Positions 40,465-50,103 of a stretch of DNA of 64,000 bases are shown here, piece by piece. A program made the position numbers and the translations under genes. The notes under the pieces were generated by a model that searched no databases, was not told the DNA's origin, and saw only the letters and a list, made by a program, of their open reading frames with translations. This stretch comes from an uncultured Saprospiraceae bacterium (GTDB lineage: Bacteria; Bacteroidota; Bacteroidia; Chitinophagales; Saprospiraceae): NCBI GenBank assembly GCA_937872385.1, contig CALMSO010000045.1, positions 1-64,000 on the forward strand, read 5' to 3'. How positions within the stretch are numbered: the stretch's first letter is position 1; every line of letters starts with the position of its first letter.

Positions 40465-41493
40465 TTAATCTCGGATAAATGGATAATCCTTTTGCGTGTA
40501 ATTATCGGTATAAAGTTCTGAGGCATCCGGGTAAGGCGACTCCTCGGCAAACTTGACCGCCGCTTCGATTTCTGCCTTGATGGCATCCTTTATTTCCTGG
40601 ATTTCGGCTTCGGTAGCCAAGCCGAGGCGCAAGATTTTTTCCTCAGTGGTTTTTACCGGGTCTTTGCCTTTGTACTCCTCCACTTCGTCCTTGCTGCGGT
40701 ACCTTGCGGGGTCGGATACAGAGTGCCCCTTGTAGCGGTAAGTGTTGATTTCCAAGAAATAAGGCCCCTTGCCCGCGCGAATGTGCTCCGCCGCACGGCT
40801 CACGGCTTCGTGCACCGATTCGGGGTTCATGCCGTCCACTGGCTCGCTGGGCATATCAAAAGCATTACCGATTTTGTACAGTTCTTGCACATTGCTGGTG
40901 CGCGCCACCGAAGTACCCATGGCGTAGCCATTGTTTTCTACGATGTACAATACGGGAAGTTTCCAAGTCATAGCCATATTGAACGATTCGTACAATGCGC
41001 CTTGCCGCGCTGCGCCATCGCCAAACATGGTGACGCACAGATTGTCGGTGCCTTTGTATTTTTCCGCTAAAGCGATGCCCGTGCCGATGGGGATTTGCGC
41101 CCCTACGATGCCGTTACCGCCAAAGTACTTGTTTTCTGCGAGGAAAAAGTGCATTGAGCCACCTTTGCCTTTTACAATGCCGGTAGCTTTGCCGAAAAGC
41201 TCGGACATAGCCGCTTGGGTCGTTACGCCGCGCCCGATGGCTGTGCCGTGCTGCCGATAGGCCGTCACGATGGCGTCGCCCGGTTTCAATGCCGATTCAA
41301 TGCCCGCCGCTACGGCTTCCTGCCCAATGTACACATGGCAAAAGCCGCGCACTTTCTGCTGTCCGTAAGCCACTAAGGCCCGCTCCTCGAAGCGCCGAAT
41401 ACGCAGCATCAGTTCGTACCATTGCAAATATTGTTCTTTGCTATACGCCGGTTGATTTTTTTTCACCGGGCTTTTCTTTTTTTCTGCAACCAT
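40465..41493 (-). CDS. pdhA: Pyruvate dehydrogenase E1 component, alpha subunit
   Basis: A 342-residue thiamine-diphosphate enzyme subunit. Motifs: RRFEERALVAYGQQKVRGF, GQEAVAAGIESALKPGD, YRQHGTAIGRG, and the TPP/Mg motif GDGAARQGALYESFNMA...NNGYAMGT. Phospho-loop-like sequence YRYKGHSVSDPARYR is present. With the beta subunit it decarboxylates pyruvate for acetyl-CoA synthesis. The beta-subunit and E2 genes are not adjacent on either side, so the complex is encoded at split loci. The start is ATG 41493; Lys/Pro-rich N-terminus. Confidence 0.94.
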   Translation of the reverse strand: MVAEKKKSPVKKNQPAYSKEQYLQWYELMLRIRRFEERALVAYGQQKVRGFCHVYIGQEAVAAGIESALKPGDAIVTAYRQHGTAIGRGVTTQAAMSELFGKATGIVKGKGGSMHFFLAENKYFGGNGIVGAQIPIGTGIALAEKYKGTDNLCVTMFGDGAARQGALYESFNMAMTWKLPVLYIVENNGYAMGTSVARTSNVQELYKIGNAFDMPSEPVDGMNPESVHEAVSRAAEHIRAGKGPYFLEINTYRYKGHSVSDPARYRSKDEVEEYKGKDPVKTTEEKILRLGLATEAEIQEIKDAIKAEIEAAVKFAEESPYPDASELYTDNYTQKDYPFIRD

Positions 41494-41663
41494 AATGTTT
41501 TGAGTTCTTTATCCGAGTTTTTGCGAAAATTCGCCAAGAATCTGGGTCATCGCCCTGCCAAGATACGGCAAAATATGTGTTTTAAAGCAAAAATAAAGCC
41601 GAATTTCTATTTGAAACACCCCGATACGTTTCCGGTTTGCAATGACCAGAAAGAAAATCCTTT

Positions 41664-41698
41664 TTTGCGCAGGAACGTGCGGGTATTTGATATATTTG
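41664..41698 (+). promoter_or_regulatory. Putative metG promoter
   Basis: TTTG (41664-41667), a 23-nt spacer and TATATTTG (41691-41698). The spacer is slightly longer than usual. The leader would be about 160 nt and would include the heptad array. Confidence 0.5.
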
Positions 41699-41797
41699 CC
41701 GGAGCGATTAGGCGGATGAATAAGGTTTAGGAGCACTTCAACGAACTTTTTAAAGTGCAATTTGGTTGAAATCCCCAGCATCAATTTTTTTATTGCA

Positions 41798-41860
41798 AAT
41801 AGCCAACAGCCAACAGCAAATAGCGAATAGCAAATAGCGAACAGCGAACAACAAACAGCA
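41798..41860 (+). repeat. Degenerate heptad array AAYAGCV x9 in the metG leader
   Basis: Nine consecutive 7-bp units: AATAGCC, AACAGCC, AACAGCA, AATAGCG, AATAGCA, AATAGCG, AACAGCG, AACAACA, AACAGCA. The array ends 6 nt before the metG ATG, so it occupies the ribosome-binding region. Confidence 0.95.
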
Positions 41861-41866
41861 TCATCA

Positions 41867-44023
41867 ATGAATAATACAAATAAAAAATACCTCATTACGT
41901 CGGCTTTGCCGTATGCCAATGGCGCTTTGCATCTGGGGCATCTGGCGGGGGCGTATCTGCCGGCGGATATTTACGTGCGCTACCTGCGGCTGGCAGGCAA
42001 GGATGTGGTATGGGTTTGTGGTTCGGACGAGCACGGGGCGGCCATCACTATTCGCGCTAAGAAAGAAGGGGTATCGCCTCGGGCCATTATTGACAAATAC
42101 CATGCACTAAATAAGGAAACTTTTCGCCAATTAGGCATTTCCTTTGATTATTATCATCGCACCAGTGCGGCCTTGCACCACCAGACCTCGCAGGAGTTTT
42201 TTTTGCAATTGTATAATAAAGGCGATGAATTTGAAGAGCGTACCATCGAACAATATTATGATGAAGACTACGACCAGTTTCTTGCCGATCGTTACATTAT
42301 AGGTACCTGCCCAAAATGCGGGCACCACAGCGCCTATGGCGACCAGTGCGAAAACTGTGGCTCCGACCTCTCGCCGCTTGAACTCATCAACCCTCGCTCT
42401 ACGCTTAGTGGTAAACCACCCGTGCTGAAAGCCACTAAACACTGGTATTTCAAGCTCGACCAGCACGCCGACTGGCTGCGCAATTGGATTGAAAATGGCA
42501 CCCTCGATGGCCAACAACATCACGATGCCAAAGCTTGGAAAAAACATGTGGTAGGGCAGTGTCTCTCTTGGTTAGATGGCGGCCTACAGCCGCGCTCCAT
42601 CACCCGCGACCTCGACTGGGGCATCCCCGTGCCAATAGATGGCGACGAAGCCAAGGGCAAGGTGCTTTACGTCTGGTTTGATGCGCCGATTGGGTACATT
42701 TCTTCTACTCGGCAATGGGCTTTAGAAAATGGCAAAGACTGGGAAGCCTACTGGAAAGGCGACCAAGTGGAGTTGATTCATTTTATTGGTAAAGACAATA
42801 TCGTGTTTCACTGCATTGTGTTTCCGGCGATGCTGCGAGCGCACGGCGATTTTGCTCTGCCGAAAAACGTACCAGCGAATCAGTTTCTCAATTTTGAAGG
42901 CGAGAAATTTTCCAAATCGCGTGGCTGGGGCATTGAGCAGGATCAATATCTCGAAGAATTTCGGGATTTTCCGAACAAGGAAGATGCTCTGCGTTGGGCC
43001 TTGACGCGCAATATGCCCGAAAACCGCGATGCAGATTTCAAATGGGATGAATTTGTGGAATTTCACGACAAGGAGCTGGCCGATAATCTGGGCAATTTTA
43101 TCAATAGGGTAGTGGTGCTGACGCAAAAATACTACGCCGGTGAAGTACCTCAAGTATCCGTCCGTGCGTCCGAGCCACTGGCGGAGGCTCTGCAATTGGC
43201 GCACCAGTTGGCGCGGGAGTTGGAGGCGTTCAACTTTAAGCAAGCGGCCCTGCTCTTCATGGAAATTTCGAGCCACGGCAATACTTATTTGCAAGATGTT
43301 TCGCCCTGGAAAATCTGGAAAGACGAGCCAGACAGCCCCGTTGTACAGGAGTGCTTATTCGTTTGCCTGCAAATTGTCGCCTTGCTCAGCCTTTGCAGCG
43401 CACCGTTTATTCCGTTTACAGCTCCGCGCATCCGTCGGCTGCTAAATTTGCCGGATTTGCAAAATGGCGACTGGCCCAAAACCTTCGAAGCCTTAGACCG
43501 GGGCGAAGCGCTGGTGCCAGCAGGGCATCGCATCGGGGAGCCAGAAATTTTATTTGCCAAAATTAACGATCGAAGAGACACCGTCCGCATGGATATTATC
43601 AATCGGCAAAAAGCCAAACTTGCTGTCATTATGGAGGCTGAAAAAAATACGCCCGCTACGCCAGCAGCTGCCAGCAGCTCTTACGCGCCTGCGAAAGCTG
43701 AAATTCAGTACGATGATTTTGCCCGGCTCGACCTGCGCACCGGTATCATTTTAGAAGCAGAAAAAGTGCCTAAAGCGGATAAATTGCTGAAGCTGCTGGT
43801 AGATTTGGGATACGAACAACGCACCATTGTGTCGGGCATTGCCGAGCATTTTGCACCCGAAACACTCATTGGGCAGCGGGTGGTGGTGGTCGCCAATCTC
43901 GCGCCGCGCAAACTCCGAGGCATCGAAAGCCAGGGCATGATTCTCTCTGCGGAAGACGCTGAAGGCCGCCTCGGGCTAATCGCCCCGCCCGACGAATGGA
44001 CCGGCGGCTGGATAGTGAAATGA
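41867..44023 (+). CDS. metG: Methionyl-tRNA synthetase
   Basis: 718 residues. Class I signature ALPYANGALHLGHLAGAY (HLGH, 22-25), zinc-binding knuckle CPKCGHHSAYGDQCENCG (about 145-162), KMSKS-equivalent KFSKSRG, anticodon-binding helical domain, and a C-terminal EMAPII/Trbp-like tRNA-binding domain (about 610-718; DFARLDLRTGIILEAEKVPK, VVVVANLAPRKLRGIESQGM). It charges elongator and initiator tRNA-Met. The full-length, dimer-type form is intact. Confidence 0.97.
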   Translation: MNNTNKKYLITSALPYANGALHLGHLAGAYLPADIYVRYLRLAGKDVVWVCGSDEHGAAITIRAKKEGVSPRAIIDKYHALNKETFRQLGISFDYYHRTSAALHHQTSQEFFLQLYNKGDEFEERTIEQYYDEDYDQFLADRYIIGTCPKCGHHSAYGDQCENCGSDLSPLELINPRSTLSGKPPVLKATKHWYFKLDQHADWLRNWIENGTLDGQQHHDAKAWKKHVVGQCLSWLDGGLQPRSITRDLDWGIPVPIDGDEAKGKVLYVWFDAPIGYISSTRQWALENGKDWEAYWKGDQVELIHFIGKDNIVFHCIVFPAMLRAHGDFALPKNVPANQFLNFEGEKFSKSRGWGIEQDQYLEEFRDFPNKEDALRWALTRNMPENRDADFKWDEFVEFHDKELADNLGNFINRVVVLTQKYYAGEVPQVSVRASEPLAEALQLAHQLARELEAFNFKQAALLFMEISSHGNTYLQDVSPWKIWKDEPDSPVVQECLFVCLQIVALLSLCSAPFIPFTAPRIRRLLNLPDLQNGDWPKTFEALDRGEALVPAGHRIGEPEILFAKINDRRDTVRMDIINRQKAKLAVIMEAEKNTPATPAAASSSYAPAKAEIQYDDFARLDLRTGIILEAEKVPKADKLLKLLVDLGYEQRTIVSGIAEHFAPETLIGQRVVVVANLAPRKLRGIESQGMILSAEDAEGRLGLIAPPDEWTGGWIVK

Positions 44024-44030
44024 TGGTTTG

Positions 44031-44107
44031 TGATTCGCGGGTTGCTTTTCGCAATTCGCGGTTTGCTTTTCGCTTTTCGCTTTTCGCAATTCGCGGTTTG
44101 CGGTTTG
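44031..44107 (+). repeat. Eleven-unit degenerate heptad array after metG
   Basis: In strict 7-nt register: TGATTCG, CGGGTTG, CTTTTCG, CAATTCG, CGGTTTG, CTTTTCG x3, CAATTCG, CGGTTTG x2. It begins 7 nt after the metG stop codon. Reverse-complement units (cgaaaag, cgaattg, caaaccg) recur at 38410-38444. Confidence 0.95.
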
Positions 44108-44148
44108 ATTTGGTTTGTAAAAAAAGAAACACGGTGGAGTAAACTATT

Positions 44149-45627
44149 TTATAAAACAGCTTTCGTACCCACCGCCTGCCCGATGCGCACCACGGCTTCT
44201 GCCAATGCTGCAAAGTCTTCTTTGCGGCTGCGATGATTGACATTGGCTACCCGCAGGGCATAGCTGCCGTGCAAAATGGTGTAAGACGGAGCAGCAAGGC
44301 CCGATTCGTGCAAGCGCATCAGGATTTCTTTGTTCAGGGCATTGAGCTGCTCCTGCGCCAGTCCGCCGGGATTAAAGCGAAAGCAGACAATATTCATGGT
44401 GACGGGCGTTAGCAACTCCAAAAGTGGCTCATTTTCAATTAAATAGCCAAGATAAAATGCTTGCGCAATATTCTGCCGGATAAGGCGCGCAAATTTGGCA
44501 ATGCCATGCTCTTTGAATGCCATCCAGACTTTCAAGGCTTTGAAGCCACGCGAAAGCTCCATGCCGAAATTACTCAGCGGGTCGGGGCCAGCCGCCAGCC
44601 CGCGCTCGTGTTGCAGCAGATAGTTGGGTTGCATGGCGAAAGCGTCGCGGTGTTGTTGTGCATTTTTAATCAAGACACAGCCCACCTCATAGGGCATATA
44701 CATCCATTTGTGCAGGTCGAAGGCTACGCTATCAGCTTGTTCGATGGCTTTGAGAGCCGGTTGGTATTCAGGCACTAATTTTGCTAATGCGCCAAATGCG
44801 CCGTCCACATGGAACCACAACTGCGCCTCGCGGGCGATTTCGAGTAGTTCCTCCAATGGATCAATAGCACCGGTATTGACCGTACCGGCATTGCCGACTA
44901 AGCAAAAAGGTATTTTTCCGGCGGCCCGGTCGGCGGCTATGAGCTTGCGCAATTCGGATGTATCTATTTGAAAATCAGCGTTGACTGGCACTTTCCGTAA
45001 GGCCTCACTCCCCAAGCCAGCCACTTCCACCGCCTTTTGCTGACAACTGTGCGTTTCGCTCGAAGCATAAAGCGTCAACTGCCCCGGCAAGGCGCGCAGC
45101 CCTTCTCGTCGGATGCGCTCATCAAAGGCATTGCGCGCCACCAGAATCGCGGTAATATTGGCAATAGAGCCGCCGCTGACTAACAGACCGCTTGCCGCCG
45201 CCGGATAGCCCAGCATCTCCTTGCACCAGCCGATAACCTGATTTTCTAAGTACATAGCGGCGTGGTCGCCAATACCCAAATTGGGGTTCATACCCGCCGC
45301 GAGTAGCTCTGCCAGCATAGCAAAAGGCGTGCCTGTGCCTTGCACCCACGACCAAAAGCGCGGATGCACATTGCCTTTGTTGTAGGGTAGAATATGTGTT
45401 TTAAACGCTTCGTAAATGGCTTCAATTGGCTCGGCAGACTGCGGCAGCGCCTGCTGGAGGTGTACTTTGGTGGTTTCTGGAGTAGGGCGCCACACGGGCC
45501 CCTCACCGATGTGTTGTAGATAGTGCATCATTTCGTCCACCATGCGGTAGCCGAGTTGTTTCATGCGCTCCCAGTCTTGTGGGTCGAGGTTCTCTTCTGT
45601 TTGCAAAAGGGTATTAAAATCCAGCAT
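44149..45627 (-). CDS. Pyridoxal-dependent aromatic-L-amino-acid decarboxylase family
   Basis: A 492-residue group II PLP decarboxylase. Typical motifs: VHPRFWSWVQGTGTP, SGGSIANITAILVARN, SSETHSCQQKAVEVAGLG, GNAGTVNTGAIDPLEELLEIA, HVDGAFGAL, and the PLP-lysine in SVAFDLHKWMYMPYEVG. Members decarboxylate Trp, Tyr, Phe or DOPA to the amine; the substrate cannot be told from sequence. It is monocistronic, with ATG 45627 and the metG gene convergent. Confidence 0.92.
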   Translation of the reverse strand: MLDFNTLLQTEENLDPQDWERMKQLGYRMVDEMMHYLQHIGEGPVWRPTPETTKVHLQQALPQSAEPIEAIYEAFKTHILPYNKGNVHPRFWSWVQGTGTPFAMLAELLAAGMNPNLGIGDHAAMYLENQVIGWCKEMLGYPAAASGLLVSGGSIANITAILVARNAFDERIRREGLRALPGQLTLYASSETHSCQQKAVEVAGLGSEALRKVPVNADFQIDTSELRKLIAADRAAGKIPFCLVGNAGTVNTGAIDPLEELLEIAREAQLWFHVDGAFGALAKLVPEYQPALKAIEQADSVAFDLHKWMYMPYEVGCVLIKNAQQHRDAFAMQPNYLLQHERGLAAGPDPLSNFGMELSRGFKALKVWMAFKEHGIAKFARLIRQNIAQAFYLGYLIENEPLLELLTPVTMNIVCFRFNPGGLAQEQLNALNKEILMRLHESGLAAPSYTILHGSYALRVANVNHRSRKEDFAALAEAVVRIGQAVGTKAVL

Positions 45628-45673
45628 GGTCAGGTCATTTTGGTAGCAAAAGTACGGTATTAGTTAGAAATTA

Positions 45674-45738
45674 GATGATAGATGATAGATGATAGATGAT
45701 AGACTTTAGGACGGGACGCTGTTCGCTGTCGGCTGTTA
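45674..45738 (+). repeat. Two adjacent heptad arrays: (GATGATA)x4 and GCTGTYS-type x3
   Basis: GATGATA is repeated four times at 45674-45701. After 16 bp, GCTGTTC, GCTGTCG and GCTGTTA follow at 45718-45738. The same pairing (GATGATA next to a CGCAGTT-type heptad) recurs at 50001-50030. Confidence 0.92.
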
Positions 45739-45813
45739 AAAATGTTATTATCATCGGCAACTTGTGGCTGGCTTTAGTATGAACTTCTGTATCACCTGAT
45801 TGTTTCAAACAGC

Positions 45814-46185
45814 ATGAAAAAATTAAAAATAGCGGCACGTTGGCTCTTCGGAGCTTTTTTTATTTTCGCTGGCGCAAATCATTTTGTTAATCCGGGGTTT
45901 TATGCACCCCTGATGCCGCCTTATCTGCCATGGCCCGATGTACTAAATGTGGTTTCGGGAGTATTGGAAATCGCCTTTGGGGCAGGGCTGTTGCTGCCGC
46001 GCTATCGGTGGGGGTCGGCTATCGGCATCATCGCGCTGATGCTGGCCTTTGTGCCGGTGCATGTGTATTTCATTCAGGTGGGCAGTTGCATTCCCGATAG
46101 TCTGTGCGTGCCGCCTTGGGTAGGGTGGGGGCGCCTTGTAGTGGTACAGCCCTTACTTATGCTGTGGGCTTGGTGGGTTCGGTAG
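45814..46185 (+). CDS. DoxX-like membrane protein
   Basis: A 123-residue protein with four hydrophobic helices and the DoxX-family start RWLFGAFFIFAGANHFVNPGFY, then LLPRYRWGSAIGIIALM. DoxX-like proteins are small membrane proteins of varied or unknown redox-related role. No partner gene is adjacent. Preceded by the heptad arrays in a short AT-rich leader. Confidence 0.85.
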   Translation: MKKLKIAARWLFGAFFIFAGANHFVNPGFYAPLMPPYLPWPDVLNVVSGVLEIAFGAGLLLPRYRWGSAIGIIALMLAFVPVHVYFIQVGSCIPDSLCVPPWVGWGRLVVVQPLLMLWAWWVR

Positions 46186-46321
46186 TTGTCGGCTACCTGA
46201 TTATTTTTTGCTGTTCGAGCTTGAAATTTTTTAGGTTTTTGATAAAAAATGCAACCAAAATCCGGCTGCTCCCGTCATAAGAAAAAAATAAGTTTTTCAA
46301 TACTTATCCTTTATCAAAATT

Positions 46322-46684
46322 ATGAACGGACCTGAAATATTAATTCCCATTCTGGCGGTAGGTGGCTTTTTCGCTTCCATTATCGTATGGGTGTATATGC
46401 ACTATTCTTCGCGGCACCGCGAGCGCATGGCGCTGATAGAAAGTGGTAAAGATGCCAATATTTTTGAGCCGACAAGGCGCAATCGTGCGAATGCCCTGAA
46501 ATACGGGATTGTGGGTGCAATGTCTGGCATTGGTTTGTTGCTGGGCAGTATGTTAGAAAGTTTTGGCATGGAAAGCGAAGTGGCTTATTTTTCCATGACT
46601 TTATTGCTGGGCGGCATAGGTCTGGTCGGTTTTTATATGCTGACCAATGCCAAACGCCATCATGAGGAAAGCGATATGTTATAA
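46322..46684 (+). CDS. Small membrane protein (DUF6249-like)
   Basis: 120 residues with three hydrophobic helices: about 5-28, 61-82 and 88-108. Between the first two lies a basic stretch (SSRHRERMALIESGKD), as in DUF6249-type proteins common in Bacteroidota next to sigma factors. Function is unknown. It converges with the SWIM-domain gene, with only 3 nt between the stop codons. Confidence 0.75.
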   Translation: MNGPEILIPILAVGGFFASIIVWVYMHYSSRHRERMALIESGKDANIFEPTRRNRANALKYGIVGAMSGIGLLLGSMLESFGMESEVAYFSMTLLLGGIGLVGFYMLTNAKRHHEESDML

Positions 46685-46687
46685 ACT

Positions 46688-48388
46688 TCAATCGGTTTGA
46701 AACCCGGCGAGTTCTTCTACCAGAGTGTGGCGCTCCGGAAAACGTTGCAATAAATGGCTGACTAAAGCCTCCACCATATCTTTGGCACCGTGCTGGTGCA
46801 GACGCCGGATAATTTTGCGCACCTTTTCCGAGGGTTTTCGACCTACGTGCCCGTGCAAATAGTCTTCAAACAAGGTTTTATACAATGCAAAAACGCCTGC
46901 CCGCTCGTGCGGCAGCAGCAAATGCCCAAAATCACCGACTAATTCGATGGAGCGTGTGGTGCGTAGGAGCGCCAACAACTCTGCGTACAAACCTTCTGTT
47001 TGGTAAATGGTGGCTAACAATCGTGCTTGCGCTGGCGTAGCCTCCAAAGCCTTTATTTTCGTCAGTAGCACAGGTCGGTAGCTAATCCAGCGCTCGCCCA
47101 CTGCTTTTTTCAAGCTTGCCAATCCGGCAAAATCTAAGTTGTACAATAGTTGTGCTTCAGCATATTCGCTCACGGTCATAAAGTCGCCTTCCGCTTCCGC
47201 TATTTCCAACAATAGCTCCCGAATGGCTGCCGCTTGTCGCTCGTCGGTAGTGGCTTTCAGGGCGTTTAGCGCTAAAGTTTTGGCTTGTTCTGGTCGGTTT
47301 TTTTGCCACAATTGCCGCACCAGCAGGAGCAGTACTTCGGCGCCGGGCGCTTCCGTGCGAACGAAACCGTGCAAATCCGCCCGCCGGTCAAGTTTTTCCA
47401 AAAGTGTATATTTTAGAAAGAGTATTCGCGCCAGTTCGCGGTTGTCCAAAGGATAGCGTGCAAGCTGTTCATCGAGCAAATCCAGTAGCTGTTGGTCGTG
47501 CTCCGGCTCTTGGGCAGCCTGCATCAATACTTGATAGAAATGAGGGGTCAGCCGATTGTTGCGGTACAATAGTTTGCGACACTCGCGCAGGCAATACGCC
47601 CGGATGTCTTCGCGCAGCGCTGGCGGCGGCGTTTTGGTCAGTATTTGCTGTAGCACCTGAAAAGCGCGTTTGATCTGGAGCTGTATTTCTTCTTGCCGGC
47701 TTTCCAATTTCCGCAGCAGCGGCGTGGTTTTTTCGATAATGCTTTGCGCCATGACGACGGCTTCCGCTAAATACCCCTGCACTACGGCTTCCTCTATCTG
47801 GTGGTGGATTTCGAGTAATACCTTGTGGATTTTTGCAGCTCCGCGCTGGTTGAAAGTGCGGTCGGGGCGGCGCACGGCGGCAATGGTAGTGTCGAGCAGT
47901 TGCAGGTACTTTTCGCGGCTGTCCATGCCGGCTACTTGCGGCAAGAATCGCGCTTTGAGTGCTAAGGCAAAATTTCGATTGGTTTTGGCGTACTGTTTTA
48001 CAAAAGCGAGCAGGTCGTCGTGGCTGATTTCTTCCAATACGGCTCCGGTGGTAAGTCGGCGCGCGGGTTCCAGCGCGGGTGGTGGTGTCGGCTCCGGTGT
48101 TGGGCTGGCGGCGGTCCGTTCTCGGCGCAATAATAATAACACCGCTGCAATGTGACCGCACTGCCCCGTTTCGCGGAAGCGTGCACAATCACAGGATACC
48201 GCCCGTACTTTCGAAGGGCTGATTTTTACTTCTACTTCATACGTGCGGTCGTGTTGCACTTGCGCCAGCCAGAAGTGTCGCTCTGCTTCATGCAAGCCCA
48301 GCACGCGCCCTTCGTCTATGAGTTGCTCGCCTTCTATCAGCGCGGTTTCGTTTATGTAAGCTTCGATATGTTGGAGTGGAAAATTCAA
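46688..48388 (-). CDS. SWIM zinc finger domain protein
   Basis: 566 residues. Near residue 63-75 is the SWIM motif CDCARFRETGQCGHIAAVLL (CxC-xn-CxH), preceded by the usual beta-hairpin (VEVKISPSKVRAVSC). The rest is a long helical, TPR-like region (ALALKARFL... and repeated LYRNNRL, ELARILFLKY). SWIM proteins bind DNA or protein, and in bacteria often occur with SNF2 helicases; none is adjacent here. The start is ATG 48388; MNFPLQHIEAYINETALIEG matches the family N-terminus. Confidence 0.85.
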   Translation of the reverse strand: MNFPLQHIEAYINETALIEGEQLIDEGRVLGLHEAERHFWLAQVQHDRTYEVEVKISPSKVRAVSCDCARFRETGQCGHIAAVLLLLRRERTAASPTPEPTPPPALEPARRLTTGAVLEEISHDDLLAFVKQYAKTNRNFALALKARFLPQVAGMDSREKYLQLLDTTIAAVRRPDRTFNQRGAAKIHKVLLEIHHQIEEAVVQGYLAEAVVMAQSIIEKTTPLLRKLESRQEEIQLQIKRAFQVLQQILTKTPPPALREDIRAYCLRECRKLLYRNNRLTPHFYQVLMQAAQEPEHDQQLLDLLDEQLARYPLDNRELARILFLKYTLLEKLDRRADLHGFVRTEAPGAEVLLLLVRQLWQKNRPEQAKTLALNALKATTDERQAAAIRELLLEIAEAEGDFMTVSEYAEAQLLYNLDFAGLASLKKAVGERWISYRPVLLTKIKALEATPAQARLLATIYQTEGLYAELLALLRTTRSIELVGDFGHLLLPHERAGVFALYKTLFEDYLHGHVGRKPSEKVRKIIRRLHQHGAKDMVEALVSHLLQRFPERHTLVEELAGFQTD

Positions 48389-48591
48389 TTCGTATTCCCG
48401 TTTTTATAGTCAAACAAGCAGCACAATTATGAAACCCATAAAGATAGGTACAAAACCGTGCAGATTCAAGTCTTTTTGCCGTCGGCGCTAATTCTTTACA
48501 TTGAGGAAACATTGGTGCGTAGAATAATGGAACAGGATTGTTACCTTAGCGTGATTTCTATTTTAAATTCATTTCATTTCATTTCATTGCA

Positions 48592-49995
48592 ATGCCTGAA
48601 AATCAACCTTTAAAATGGTACGAGCGCATCCCGCACCCGGTAATAATGTTGTTTGGTATTATTGTTATAACGGCTGCCCTGAGTTACATCTTGCCGGCTG
48701 GGGCTTACGAGCGCGAAGTGGTAGATGGTCGGCAACGGGTAGTGCCGGGTTCGTATCGGCTGATGGCGTCCACGCCGGTGGGGCTGCTGGATCTGTTTCG
48801 GGCTATTCCTGCTGGTTTTAAAACGGCAGTGGACATCATTTTTGTGGTGCTGGCCAGTGGCATTATGTTTGGGGTGTTGGAGCGCTCGCGTATGGTGGAA
48901 AATACCGTCGGTACGATTGTAAAAAATCTCGGGCTGCAGCGCAAATACCTCATTGTAGTGCTGATGACGTTCGTGTATGGTTTTCTGGGCGTGGCCATTG
49001 GCTATGAAAATAATATCGCCATGATCCCTATCGCGGCGGTGATGAGCCTGGCGCTCGGCGGCGACCTGATTCTGGCGGCGGGTATTTCGGTAGGCGCAGT
49101 AACGGTGGGCTTCGGGCTATCGCCCATCAATCCTTACACGGTAGGCACGGGGCATAAAATTGCGGAAATGCCGCTTTTTTCAGGGGCACCGCTGCGTAGC
49201 GTACTGTGCTTTCTAGCGCTAAGTTTGTTAGCATATTATAATGTGCGTTATTTCAAAAAAATATTGACCAACCAGTCTAAAAGCTTGGGGCAAAATCTTG
49301 ATACAGACGGATTTGTGTTGTCTCGCCCTTTAGAAACGTATCGTATTACAAGTAATAACTGGCTGCTGCTGGGTATTTTTACTTCCGGAATTGCCGTGAT
49401 GTTATACGGAATTTTTAATCTGGGCTGGTATATCAATGAAATATCGGCTATTTTTTTAATGATTGCAGTGCTCAGCGGTTTGGCTGCGCGCATGAATGGT
49501 CGCCTGCTCAGCGAAACGGTGCTGCGCTCGATTGCGGTGGTGGCGCCGGGTGCTTTCATGGTGGGGTACGCTACTTCCATCAAGGTTGTAATGGAAATGG
49601 GTAATATCAGTGATACGATTGCACATAATTTAACCGAAATGCTCACCGTACTGCCTACCTACGCCTCGGCGGTGGCGATGTCTTTGGCACAATCGGTTAT
49701 TAATTTTATGATTCCTTCCGGAAGCGGACAAGCGCTGGCTACGCTGCCCATTATGATTCCGGTGGGCGAACTGCTGGGGCTGACGCGCCAAACTACGATT
49801 CTCGCTTTTCAAATTGGTGATGGCGTAACGAATTTGATCAACCCGACTCTCGGCGGGCTGATTGCCATGTTAAGCATGTGTCGCGTGCCGTTCGATCGCT
49901 GGCTACGGTTTATAGTGCCTTTGATTGGCTGGATATTACTTATTGCTTGGGCCGCGCTCTTGTTGAGTGTGTATATTGAATGGGGGCCAGTGTGA
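48592..49995 (+). CDS. YfcC-family (AbgT/DcuC superfamily) transporter
   Basis: A 467-residue inner-membrane transporter with about 12 hydrophobic helices. The N-terminus PHPVIMLFGIIVITAALSYI...LPAGAYERE and the motif VINFMIPSGSGQALATLPIMIP are typical of YfcC and related basic amino-acid or short-chain substrate antiporters. Substrate is unknown. The gene is monocistronic; the next gene is on the opposite strand. Confidence 0.88.
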   Translation: MPENQPLKWYERIPHPVIMLFGIIVITAALSYILPAGAYEREVVDGRQRVVPGSYRLMASTPVGLLDLFRAIPAGFKTAVDIIFVVLASGIMFGVLERSRMVENTVGTIVKNLGLQRKYLIVVLMTFVYGFLGVAIGYENNIAMIPIAAVMSLALGGDLILAAGISVGAVTVGFGLSPINPYTVGTGHKIAEMPLFSGAPLRSVLCFLALSLLAYYNVRYFKKILTNQSKSLGQNLDTDGFVLSRPLETYRITSNNWLLLGIFTSGIAVMLYGIFNLGWYINEISAIFLMIAVLSGLAARMNGRLLSETVLRSIAVVAPGAFMVGYATSIKVVMEMGNISDTIAHNLTEMLTVLPTYASAVAMSLAQSVINFMIPSGSGQALATLPIMIPVGELLGLTRQTTILAFQIGDGVTNLINPTLGGLIAMLSMCRVPFDRWLRFIVPLIGWILLIAWAALLLSVYIEWGPV

Positions 49996-50000
49996 TATTA

Positions 50001-50030
50001 GATGATAGACGCAGTTCGCAGTTCGCTATT
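50001..50030 (+). repeat. Heptads GATGATA + (CGCAGTT, CGCAGTT, CGCTATT)
   Basis: GATGATA (50001-50007) then three heptads at 50010-50030, beginning 5 nt after the transporter stop codon. Confidence 0.85.
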
Positions 50031-50103
50031 GAAATGACATTATTACATTGCGAAAAGTAAATAACATGATAATATCCGCTATCTAAATTCGTATAATATT
50101 CTA

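Larger units (their letters stand above)
41494..41866. other. 373-bp divergent intergenic region (pdhA/metG)
   Basis: No gene. It contains a candidate metG promoter and a nine-unit heptad array (both annotated) that runs to 6 nt before the metG start codon. Confidence 0.6.
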
